A DNA stretch of 5,906 nucleotides from Chloroflexota bacterium. GTDB taxonomy: Bacteria; Chloroflexota; UBA6077; CF-72. The notes below the pieces were generated by a model. The model was not told where the DNA came from and searched no databases. It saw only the letters and a list, made by a program, of their open reading frames with translations. This document shows, one piece after another, positions 1 through 5,906 of the stretch. The stretch's first letter is position 1, and each line of letters begins with the position of its first letter. Position numbers and translations under genes: made by a program. The stretch covers positions 1-5,906 of the forward strand of contig JAFAWJ010000826.1 in assembly GCA_019242065.1 (NCBI GenBank), in the 5' to 3' direction.

Positions 1-738
1 CGAGCCGAGCGCGATCAGGCCCTGCGCGGTGTGCCAGCCAAAGCCCTGAATGTCGCTCCAGGGATCGAGGAAGGCCCGTACCCGGTCGAGTTGATAGCCG
101 CTCAGGTGCGCCAGGAGCGCCGCACCCGCCGCCGCGCCGGCCAAGCCGACCAGCGCGATGTGCAGGAGGTTCGCGCCGCCGGCGAAGAACAGACACGCCG
201 AGACGCCGATGATGATCGCCGTCGTACCCAGGTCAGGCTGAACCGCGACCAGCAGCGCCACCATGCCGACGATGATCGCGAAGGGCAGCAGGCCTTTGCG
301 GAACTGGCCGACGATCGGCCCGCGGCGGGCCAGCCAGTCGGCGAGGTAGAGGGTCATCGCCAGTTTGGCGATCTCGCTGGGCTGAATCTGGACTGGGCCC
401 AGCTTGATCCAGCGGACCGCGCCGTAGCTGCTGGAGCCGATGCCCGGGACCAGGACCAGCACCAGCATCAGGATGCAGCCGAGCATGATCGGCAACGACA
501 GACCCCGCCAGCGGCGATAGTCGACCCGCGCGGCGATGAACATACCGACGAGCCCGGCCGCGATCCACAGAATCTGGCGGATCAAAAAGTACGCGTCGTC
601 GTTGAATTCGTTGTGGGCGACGACGAAGCTGGCGCTGTAGACCATCAGCGTGCCCAGGACCAGCAGGGCGACCGTGCTGGCCAGTAGCAGGTAGTCTGGC
701 CGACGCGCTTCGAGTTTTTCCAACGGCAGTGGCGTCAC
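1..738 (-). CDS. ftsW: FtsW, SEDS-family septal peptidoglycan glycosyltransferase (C-terminus beyond left edge)
   Basis: FtsW is a polytopic membrane protein that polymerises lipid II into glycan strands at the division septum, working with a class B PBP. The 246 visible residues start at a GTG whose bases form GTGA with the murD stop, with GGAGG ten bases upstream. Hydrophobic segments lie near residues 16-37, 52-70, 82-98, 148-166, 172-187 and 191-212. Family signatures are R-W-I-K-L-G-P-V-Q-I-Q-P-S-E-I-A-K at 109-125, Q-P-D-L-G-T-T at 167-173, and R-V-R-A-F-L-D-P-W-S-D followed by G-W-H-T-A-Q-G-L-I-A-L-G-S at 219-246. The frame is open to the window edge. The conserved extracytoplasmic aspartate (the T-D-F-I region in known SEDS proteins) would lie beyond the edge and cannot be checked. 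RodA is the close paralogue; the position directly after murD favours FtsW. Confidence 0.95.
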   Translation of the reverse strand, partial: MTPLPLEKLEARRPDYLLLASTVALLVLGTLMVYSASFVVAHNEFNDDAYFLIRQILWIAAGLVGMFIAARVDYRRWRGLSLPIMLGCILMLVLVLVPGIGSSSYGAVRWIKLGPVQIQPSEIAKLAMTLYLADWLARRGPIVGQFRKGLLPFAIIVGMVALLVAVQPDLGTTAIIIGVSACLFFAGGANLLHIALVGLAGAAAGAALLAHLSGYQLDRVRAFLDPWSDIQGFGWHTAQGLIALGS

Positions 739-2105
739 GATGCGAGGGCCTCCACGGCTGCGCGAAAGTCGCGGCCCCGCTCCTCGAAGTCGCGATACAT
801 GTCGTAGCTGGTGCCGCCGGGTGACAGCAGCACTACGTCGCCGTCCTTCGCCGCGCGATCGGCCTGACGGACCGCCTCGTCCATCGAACCCGCGCGTGTC
901 ATGGCCGTGTAGGTTGGCTTCGCTCGCATCATGGCCTCCGCCACGAGATCACTCATTTCTCCGAGCAGCACCACGTGGTGTACGCGATCGACGATCAGTT
1001 CCGCCCACTCGTCCATCGGCAGATGTTTGTCGCGGCCACCGGCGATGAGCACCAGCGGTTCGTGATACGCGCGCAAGGCAGCGATGGAGCGTTCGGGCGC
1101 GGTGGCGATCGAATCGTCGACCCAGGTCACCCCGCGGCGTTCGGCAACCGTCTGCAGTCGATGGGCAACGCCGTGGAAACGACAGATTCCGGCGCGCATG
1201 GCCTCGGGCTCGATGCCCGCCGCGTGCGCCGCCGCGACGCCCGCCAGCACGTTGGCGATGTTGTGCCGACCGCGGAGCGGAATCTCGCGCACGTCGACGA
1301 TGGGTTGTTCGAGGAGGACGACCTGTCGGTCGCCGTCGTCGAGATACGCGCCGTCCACTTTGTGGTTCAAACTGAAGTGCAGTGTGTGGCCACGCGGCGC
1401 GTAGCGGAGCGACCACTCGTCGTCCGCGTTGAGGACGGCCCAGTCGCTCGCAGACTGGTGGGCGAGAATCTGACCCTTGGCCGCCCAGTAGGCCTCCATG
1501 CTCGGATGTCGATCCAGGTGATTGGGCGTCACATTGGTGATCAGCGCCACCTGGGGGCTGATCTGCAGCGGCTCCAGCTGGAAACTGGACAGCTCCATCA
1601 CCACCCAACTGTGGTCGGTCATCGCCTCGAGCTTGCCCAGCAGCGGTCGCCCGATGTTGCCGCCGACGAACACCTCGCGTCCGGCGGCGACGAACATCTC
1701 GCCCAGCAGACTGGTGGTAGTGCTCTTGCCGGCGCTGCCCGTGATGCCGAGGATGGGCGCCGGGCACAGCTGGAAGAACAGCTCGACGAGGCTACTCTGT
1801 CTGATACCTCGTTTTCGCGCGCGGATCACTAGTTCGTTGTCCGGGGGGACTCCGGGTGAGGCGTAGACCACATCTGTGTGGTCAACATCCGTCAACTGGT
1901 GGCCACCCAGGTGGTACGTGACGCTCGCCCCATCCAGTTGCGCAATGGACTCGTGAAGCGCCTCGGGTGGTTTGGTATCGGTGACGGTCACGCTGGCGCC
2001 GTGTCGCGTCAGAAAGCGCGTCAGGTCGACGCCCTCGCGCGCCAGGCCAATCACCAGCGCCCGCTGACCGGCCAGATCCGCTCGCACCGTTTCAGACGAG
2101 GGCAA
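735..2105 (-). CDS. murD: MurD, UDP-N-acetylmuramoyl-L-alanine--D-glutamate ligase
   Basis: This cytoplasmic ligase uses ATP to add D-glutamate to UDP-MurNAc-L-Ala. It is 456 residues long, normal for the family. The N-terminal UDP-binding domain shows V-I-G-L-A-R-E-G at 18-25 and Y-A-S-P-G-V at 81-86. The central ATPase domain has the P-loop G-I-T-G-S-A-G-K-S-T-T at 120-130, G-G-N-I-G at 148-152, E-L-S-S-F-Q-L at 171-177, N-V-T-P-N-H-L-D-R-H at 191-200, and Lys210 in A-A-K-G-Q-I-L, the expected carbamylated lysine. The C-terminal domain has H-R-L at 315-317, D-D-S-I-A-T at 330-335, G-G-R-D-K at 356-360 and S-P-G-G-T-S-Y-D at 428-435. The last two named variants differ from the usual N-D-S-K-A-T and S-P-A-C-A-S-F-D. 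The TTG start is chosen because GGGAG sits six bases upstream. A GTG at codon 7 lacks a comparable site. The gene overlaps mraY by 14 bases and ftsW by 4. Confidence 0.96.
   Translation of the reverse strand: MPSSETVRADLAGQRALVIGLAREGVDLTRFLTRHGASVTVTDTKPPEALHESIAQLDGASVTYHLGGHQLTDVDHTDVVYASPGVPPDNELVIRARKRGIRQSSLVELFFQLCPAPILGITGSAGKSTTTSLLGEMFVAAGREVFVGGNIGRPLLGKLEAMTDHSWVVMELSSFQLEPLQISPQVALITNVTPNHLDRHPSMEAYWAAKGQILAHQSASDWAVLNADDEWSLRYAPRGHTLHFSLNHKVDGAYLDDGDRQVVLLEQPIVDVREIPLRGRHNIANVLAGVAAAHAAGIEPEAMRAGICRFHGVAHRLQTVAERRGVTWVDDSIATAPERSIAALRAYHEPLVLIAGGRDKHLPMDEWAELIVDRVHHVVLLGEMSDLVAEAMMRAKPTYTAMTRAGSMDEAVRQADRAAKDGDVVLLSPGGTSYDMYRDFEERGRDFRAAVEALAS
749..753 (-). promoter_or_regulatory. 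Shine-Dalgarno site for ftsW, inside the end of murD
   Basis: On the minus strand the sequence is GGAGG, ten bases before the GTG at 738-736. It supports that GTG as the ftsW start and lies within the last codons of murD, so the two genes are probably translationally coupled through the GTGA stop-start overlap. Confidence 0.7.
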
Positions 2106-3072
2106 GCGCGACTCCCAGCAGTCCGCTGACCATGCTGATGAGCCAGAAGCGCTGCGCGACCTGCGTCTCGCTCCAGCCCATCATCTCGAAGTGGTGGTGG
2201 AGCGGCGCCATGCGGAACAGGCGTCGGCCGCCGGTCACCTTGAAGAAGATCACCTGCAGCATCACCGACAGTGCCTCGGCGACGAACACGAAGCCGATGA
2301 ACAGCAGCAGCAGCACCTGCCCGAGCATCATCGCCACGATGGCCAGGGTGGCGCCCAGCGCCAGCGACCCCGAGTCGCCCATGAACACCTCGGCCGGGTG
2401 GGCGTTGAACCACAGGAAGGCCAGCAATGCGCCCGCGACCGTGAAGCAAAACGTGACCAGGTAGATCTGACCGTACTGGGCGGCGATGATGCCGTAAGCC
2501 GCGTAGGCGACCGCCGCCGTGTGTCCGGCGAGCGAATCGAGCCCGTCCGTCAGGTTGACGGCGTGCGCGGTGCCCATCACCGCCAGCATGGACAGCGGAA
2601 TGACGATCCAGCCGATCTCGAACGGCGCTTTGACACCCGGCAGGTACAGAAAGTCGATCCCCAGGCCGTTGGGTCGGTCCCAGAGCACCAGCGACGCGAC
2701 CAGGGCGATCAGCCCGAGCAAGAAGAACTTGGTGCGCGCGCGCATGCCGTCGCCCTTGCGTCCGACCAGGGTCATGCGGTCGTCGTACCAGCCGAGGAGC
2801 GTCGTCAGAGCCATGACGCCCATCGGCAGCAGGATGGATCGGCCCGAATCTCGATAGAGCAGCAGCGTCAGACACGTGGTGAGCGCGAGCACGACGACGG
2901 TGACCAGCAGGCCGCCCATGGTCGGCGTACCCGTCTTTTCGATGTGCGTGCTCGGCCCCTCGATGCGCACCTTTTTGCCCAGGCCCGCGCGTCGCAGATA
3001 GTTGAGGTACGGGTAGCCGAGAACGATCGTGATCAGAAACGCCATGGCGGCCATCGACAGTGCTACCGCCAT
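2092..3072 (-). CDS. mraY: MraY, phospho-N-acetylmuramoyl-pentapeptide-transferase
   Basis: This integral membrane enzyme transfers phospho-MurNAc-pentapeptide from UDP to undecaprenyl phosphate, giving lipid I. It has 326 residues, close to the short Gram-positive form (about 324) rather than the 360 of E. coli. About ten hydrophobic segments can be seen, near 1-20, 55-73, 79-95, 116-131, 152-168, 184-200, 203-222, 236-250, 251-276 and 309-326. Motifs in order are G-T-P-T-M-G-G at 48-54, the paired aspartates D97-D98 in W-Y-D-D-R, N-L-T-D-G-L-D at 173-179, G-D-S-G-S at 232-236 with the presumed Mg2+-ligating Asp233, and P-L-H-H-H-F-E at 290-296. All catalytic residues known from the family are present. 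The ATG lies five bases after the murF TAG. The nearest purine-rich site, GGGAGG at 3093-3088, is 15 bases upstream, which is long, so initiation may depend on coupling to murF. Met7 and Met10 are other possible starts but have no better site. Confidence 0.97.
   Translation of the reverse strand: MAVALSMAAMAFLITIVLGYPYLNYLRRAGLGKKVRIEGPSTHIEKTGTPTMGGLLVTVVVLALTTCLTLLLYRDSGRSILLPMGVMALTTLLGWYDDRMTLVGRKGDGMRARTKFFLLGLIALVASLVLWDRPNGLGIDFLYLPGVKAPFEIGWIVIPLSMLAVMGTAHAVNLTDGLDSLAGHTAAVAYAAYGIIAAQYGQIYLVTFCFTVAGALLAFLWFNAHPAEVFMGDSGSLALGATLAIVAMMLGQVLLLLFIGFVFVAEALSVMLQVIFFKVTGGRRLFRMAPLHHHFEMMGWSETQVAQRFWLISMVSGLLGVALALV
2112..2116 (-). promoter_or_regulatory. Shine-Dalgarno site that decides the murD TTG start
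   Basis: The minus strand reads GGGAG followed by the six-base spacer TCGCGC and then TTG at 2105-2103. It lies within the last codons of mraY. This is the best ribosome binding site near the murD N-terminus and favours the rare TTG start over the GTG at 2087-2085. Confidence 0.65.
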
Positions 3073-3077
3073 ACGGT

Positions 3078-4475
3078 CTAGGCGTCGCCTCCCGCGCGGA
3101 TGCCGCGCACCACCTCGGCCATACCCATCGCCAGTGAGCCTTTAACTAGCACGTCGTCTCCCTCGCGAAGTTGGGCGCGCAGCAGGTCGACGATCTGCGC
3201 CACGTCGTCGGCCACGACCACCTGGTCGTCGCCGAGTCCCGCGCGGCGCGCCTCCTCGGCCGTCAGCCGCGATTGGGGTCCGTAGACCACCAGCAAATCG
3301 ACCACCGACGCGGCGCGGATACCGACCCGCTGATGCCCGTCATCCGATTCCGACCCCAGCTCCAGCATGTCGCCGAGAACGGCGATCTTGCGTTGTCCGG
3401 GCAGTTCGAGCAGCAGATTCAACGCCGCGAGCACCGATTCGGGACTGGCGTTGTAGCTGTCGTCGACGATCCGCGAGCCGTTGACCCCGTCGATGACCAG
3501 CAGCCGCAGCGTCGGCGACAGGCGCTGCAGGGCCTCGGCGGTGTCCGTCAGCGTCAGGCCCTCCTCGGTGGCCACCGCCGCCGCGGCCAGCGCGGCGTGC
3601 ACGCTGTGCGCGCCAAGCAGGGGCAGGTGGACATGTCGGCGCTGTCCGGCGTGCAGCAGATCGAACTCCACCCCGCGCAGTCCGTGGCTCTCGATCTGTT
3701 CGGCCCGTACCTCAGCGTCGTCTCCGACACCGTAGCGGACCACGCGCGCCGGGGTTGTGATCGCCATGGCAGCGACGCGGGGATCGTCGCCGTTGAGCAC
3801 GGCGACACCGTGGGGCGGTAGCTCCTCGACGAGCTCCTGTTTGGCCTGCTGGATGCGGTCGATGGTACCCAGACGCTCCAGATGAACGGGCAGCACGGCG
3901 GTCACCACACCCACCCGTGGACGGGCCACTCGTGCCAGGTGGCGAATGTCGCCGACCTGGTACATGGCCATCTCGAGCACCGCGATCTCGTGCTCGGGCT
4001 CGAGTCCGTTGAGCACGGTGAGCGGCAGGCCAATTTCCGAATTGAGGTTGCCTTCGGTCTTGAAGACCTGGCGGTGCGCGCCGAGCACACTCGCGACGAC
4101 CTCTTTGGTCGTCGTCTTGCCGAGGCTGCCTGTAATGCCGACGACCTCCAGGTGCGGCTGGCGGTCGAAGGCGTAGCGCACCATCTGCCCGAGGGCGTCG
4201 ACGGTGGAGGGCACGACGATGAGCGGCGGACCGTCGGTGTCTGACTCGGGGTCGGAGTCGGCCGCGGCGTGCTCGACGAGGGCCCCCGCCGCGCCGCGGG
4301 CGAGCGCTTCGCCGACGAAGGCGTGGCCGTCGTGCGTGTGCCCGGTGATGGCGACGAACAAGCACCCAGGGATGACCGCGCGCGAGTCGATCACGAGCCG
4401 AGAGAAGCTGGTCCGCTGCCACGCCCCCCGCAATTCCCCACGCGTGGCCAGCAGGATCTCTCCGAGGTTCAACAT
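3078..4475 (-). CDS. murF: MurF, UDP-N-acetylmuramoyl-tripeptide--D-alanyl-D-alanine ligase
   Basis: This cytoplasmic ligase uses ATP to join D-Ala-D-Ala to the UDP-MurNAc-tripeptide. It is 465 residues long, normal for the family. The N-terminal UDP-binding domain carries the MurF-type motif D-S-R-A-V-I-P-G-C-L-F-V-A at 30-42. An acidic loop (71-83) precedes the ATPase domain with the P-loop G-S-L-G-K-T-T-T-K-E at 116-125, T-E-G-N-L-N-S-E-I-G-L-P at 140-151, E-M-A-M-Y-Q-V-G-D-I at 168-177 and P-V-H-L-E-R-L-G at 196-203. The C-terminal domain has V-D-D-S-Y-N-A-S-P-E-S-V at 337-348, V-L-G-D-M-L-E-L-G at 366-374 and L-V-K-G-S at 443-447. D-S-Y-N-A-S-P and the C-terminal K-G-S separate it from MurE and MurD. 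The ATG follows GGGGGA (4489-4484) by eight bases. The pbp stop lies 24 bases upstream, with no murE in between. Mur ligases of this type sometimes carry 'TNVGP' where this one has T-A-V-L-P. Confidence 0.96.
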   Translation of the reverse strand: MLNLGEILLATRGELRGAWQRTSFSRLVIDSRAVIPGCLFVAITGHTHDGHAFVGEALARGAAGALVEHAAADSDPESDTDGPPLIVVPSTVDALGQMVRYAFDRQPHLEVVGITGSLGKTTTKEVVASVLGAHRQVFKTEGNLNSEIGLPLTVLNGLEPEHEIAVLEMAMYQVGDIRHLARVARPRVGVVTAVLPVHLERLGTIDRIQQAKQELVEELPPHGVAVLNGDDPRVAAMAITTPARVVRYGVGDDAEVRAEQIESHGLRGVEFDLLHAGQRRHVHLPLLGAHSVHAALAAAAVATEEGLTLTDTAEALQRLSPTLRLLVIDGVNGSRIVDDSYNASPESVLAALNLLLELPGQRKIAVLGDMLELGSESDDGHQRVGIRAASVVDLLVVYGPQSRLTAEEARRAGLGDDQVVVADDVAQIVDLLRAQLREGDDVLVKGSLAMGMAEVVRGIRAGGDA

Positions 4476-4496
4476 CTCGCGGATCCCCCGAGAGAT
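4474..4496 (-). promoter_or_regulatory. Imperfect inverted repeat across the murF translation start
   Basis: The arms 4474-4481 (ATCTCGCG) and 4489-4496 (CGAGAGAT) pair at seven of eight positions, with a seven-base loop at 4482-4488. In the minus-strand mRNA the purine-rich ribosome binding site lies mostly in the loop, and the first two bases of the murF AUG lie in the distal arm. The repeat begins just after the stop codon of the upstream pbp gene, so a ribosome finishing pbp would open it. There is no run of U after it, so it is not an intrinsic terminator. A regulatory role is inferred from geometry only. Confidence 0.3.
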
Positions 4497-4499
4497 CTT

Positions 4500-5906
4500 T
4501 TACTGAGTTGGTGGGACACGGTAGTACGCCAACAATTCTTGCGCCAGCACCTTGAGCACCGGCGCCGCCACCAGTCCGCCGTACAGCTTCTCTGGCCCAT
4601 CCAACCTGATGAGCACCGCAAACCGCGGCGAGTCTGCCGGAAACAACGACACCAGCGAACCAATCGTCAACGCCGTGTTGTAACCCACATTCGTCGGCGT
4701 GTCCGCCGTCCCCGTCTTGACCGCGACCTTGTACCCCGTCACCCGATCCACAACCAGGTCGGGCTGTTCGTCGACCGCCACCATCATCTGAATCAACTGG
4801 TGCGCCGTCGACGGCGAGACCACCTGGCGTTCGACCTCAGGTGGGATGTCCTGCTCTCCGTCTGGTCCGCGAATGGCGCGCACGATGCGCGGCCGCACCA
4901 GCTGTCCGTCGTTGGCAAACACCGAAATGGCCTGCAGCAGCTGCACCGGTGTCACGGCAATGCCCTGTCCGAACGCATTCGTGGCGCGATCGACGACCGT
5001 CCAGTCCGGATCCGCCGGGGTGCGCACGGTCCCGGATACCTCGCCTGGCAGCCGCAGACCGGTCGGCTGGCCGAGTCCGAAGCGCTGGAAGTACTGGTAC
5101 TCCGTGTCCTGACCGGCGCCGGCGGCGAGCTTGCCGCTCACCCAGGTCATCCCCACGTTCGAGGAGTGGATGAGGATCTGGGTCATGGTGCTGGTGCCGT
5201 TGCCCTGACCGTTCCAGTTGTGGATGGTGGCGCCGCCCACGGAGGCGATGCCCGTGTCTTCGAACGTCGTATCCGGGGTAACGATGCCCTGGTCGATCGC
5301 CGCGGACATCGTGAGCGGCTTGAGGGTCGAGCCAGGCTCGTACTGGTCGGTGACGATTTTGGACTTGTAGAGCCCGGCCTGCTGCGGATCGTAGATCTGA
5401 TCGGCGGTCAGGCTGTAGGTCGGATTGTTGGCGGCCGCCAGGATGTCGCCCGTCTGGGGCGTCATGACGACAATGAGTCCGCCACTGGCCTTGCTATCGA
5501 TCACCGCCTGGTTCAGCAGGCGCTCCGCCTCGCGTTGGACGTAGCGGTCGAGCGTCAGCACCAGGTCCGAGCCCTGGGTCGGCGGCGTCAGGAGTCGGCG
5601 GCCGGGCGTGATCTCCTGGCCAGCCGTGTCTTTCTGGGTGTCGATGACGCCGGGCGTGCCGGCCAGCTCCTGGTTGTAGCTGAGCTCGAGTCCGGCGAGT
5701 CCGTTGAAGTCTTTGCCGACGAAGCCCAGGATCTGCGCCGCCAGGCTGCCCTCGGGGTACTGGCGGACGGGCTCCTTATCGAGATAGACGCCGGGTAGGC
5801 TCAGCTGCTGCACCTGCTCGGCCACGGCCGACGGCACCGCGCTCTTGAGGACCACCGGCTGGTTACTGGTTGGATCGATGTTGGCGCGCAGTTGATCGGC
5901 GGGCAC
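4500..5906 (-). CDS. ftsI: Class B penicillin-binding protein, FtsI-type peptidoglycan D,D-transpeptidase (N-terminus beyond right edge)
   Basis: This protein crosslinks septal peptidoglycan in the periplasmic or outer-face space as partner of FtsW. The visible part is 468 residues; roughly the first 100-130 residues of a typical class B PBP (cytoplasmic tail, membrane anchor and start of the pedestal domain) are off the window. Residues 1-110 are the rest of the dimerisation/pedestal domain, with V-R-Q-Y-P-E-G-S at 47-54, I-L-G-F-V-G at 59-64 and G-L-A-G-L-E at 69-74. The transpeptidase domain has all three active-site motifs: S-T-L-K with nucleophile Ser193, S-S-N at 248-250, and K-T-G-T at 397-400. 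There is no C-terminal PASTA domain. The frame is open to the edge; the GTG at 5906-5904 is most likely an internal valine, not the start. The place in the dcw cluster ahead of murF and ftsW favours FtsI over the elongation PBP2; a SpoVD-like paralogue is the alternative. The gene ends in TAA. Confidence 0.93.
   Translation of the reverse strand: MPADQLRANIDPTSNQPVVLKSAVPSAVAEQVQQLSLPGVYLDKEPVRQYPEGSLAAQILGFVGKDFNGLAGLELSYNQELAGTPGVIDTQKDTAGQEITPGRRLLTPPTQGSDLVLTLDRYVQREAERLLNQAVIDSKASGGLIVVMTPQTGDILAAANNPTYSLTADQIYDPQQAGLYKSKIVTDQYEPGSTLKPLTMSAAIDQGIVTPDTTFEDTGIASVGGATIHNWNGQGNGTSTMTQILIHSSNVGMTWVSGKLAAGAGQDTEYQYFQRFGLGQPTGLRLPGEVSGTVRTPADPDWTVVDRATNAFGQGIAVTPVQLLQAISVFANDGQLVRPRIVRAIRGPDGEQDIPPEVERQVVSPSTAHQLIQMMVAVDEQPDLVVDRVTGYKVAVKTGTADTPTNVGYNTALTIGSLVSLFPADSPRFAVLIRLDGPEKLYGGLVAAPVLKVLAQELLAYYRVPPTQ

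Noticed and set aside
31..687. A 218-codon plus-strand open frame opposite ftsW
   Set aside because: It is a shadow of the FtsW frame, which is open over the full 246 codons and carries family signatures.
949..1767. A 272-codon second frame on the minus strand inside murD
   Set aside because: It overlaps murD in another frame and its translation is an Arg-rich frame-shifted echo with no recognisable domain.
2302..2313. Four CAG units in a row
   Set aside because: They encode a run of four leucines (CTG on the coding strand) in a membrane helix of MraY and need no other explanation.
2191..3081. A 296-codon plus-strand open frame opposite mraY
   Set aside because: Its composition (runs of Gln, Asp, Arg, His) is what the reverse of membrane-protein codons gives; MraY motifs on the minus strand explain the region fully.
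3080..3090. Short palindrome (AGGC, three-base loop, GCCT) at the murF-mraY junction
   Set aside because: Only four base pairs, too short to support as a hairpin or operator, and there is no U-tract to suggest a terminator.
4476..4499. Possible promoter or terminator in the only sizeable intergenic gap
   Set aside because: The gap is 24 bases, with no -10/-35 pair and no U-run after the inverted repeat. A continuous operon is the simpler reading.
4269..5798. A 509-codon open frame on the plus strand
   Set aside because: It lies antisense to pbp and the start of murF. Its translation is rich in Arg, His, Asp and Gln without domains, and it is the usual mirror frame of a G+C-rich coding strand. 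The minus strand carries complete PBP motifs.
5904..5906. GTG at the window edge as the start of the PBP gene
   Set aside because: A protein starting here would lack the membrane anchor and the first part of the pedestal domain that class B PBPs have. The frame simply runs off the window.

Overview
The window is one stretch of a bacterial division-and-cell-wall (dcw) gene cluster, entirely on the minus strand. It reads, in the direction of transcription (right to left): class B penicillin-binding protein (ftsI-type, 5' end off the right edge), murF, mraY, murD, ftsW (3' end off the left edge). Five genes fill essentially every base. The largest gap is 24 bases, and the junctions are otherwise a 5-base gap, a 14-base overlap and a 4-base overlap. 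No internal promoter, terminator, RNA gene, mobile element or CRISPR array could be supported.

The genes describe a pathway segment. MurD adds D-Glu to UDP-MurNAc-L-Ala in the cytoplasm. MurF adds D-Ala-D-Ala to finish the pentapeptide. MraY moves phospho-MurNAc-pentapeptide onto the lipid carrier to give lipid I. FtsW and the class B PBP form the transglycosylase/transpeptidase pair that polymerises and crosslinks septal peptidoglycan from lipid II. Every catalytic motif that falls inside the window is intact, so these look like ordinary functional housekeeping genes.

The organism is a G+C-rich bacterium. The short 326-residue MraY, the MurF Walker motif TGSLGKTTTKE, the MurF 'EMAMY..GDI' segment and the MurD 'DDSIATAPE' and 'SPGGTS' variants are unlike Proteobacteria or Actinobacteria. 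To my memory of these families they fit Chloroflexota or a neighbouring lineage. That is an inference of moderate to low confidence, made without a database search.

Nothing here looks like a new system. The points worth a second look are small: murE is not in its usual place between ftsI and murF; an inverted repeat covers the murF start codon at that same junction; codon choice shifts across the junction; and MurD and MurF carry non-canonical versions of otherwise conserved motifs. The long plus-strand open frames are shadows of the minus-strand genes in G+C-rich DNA.
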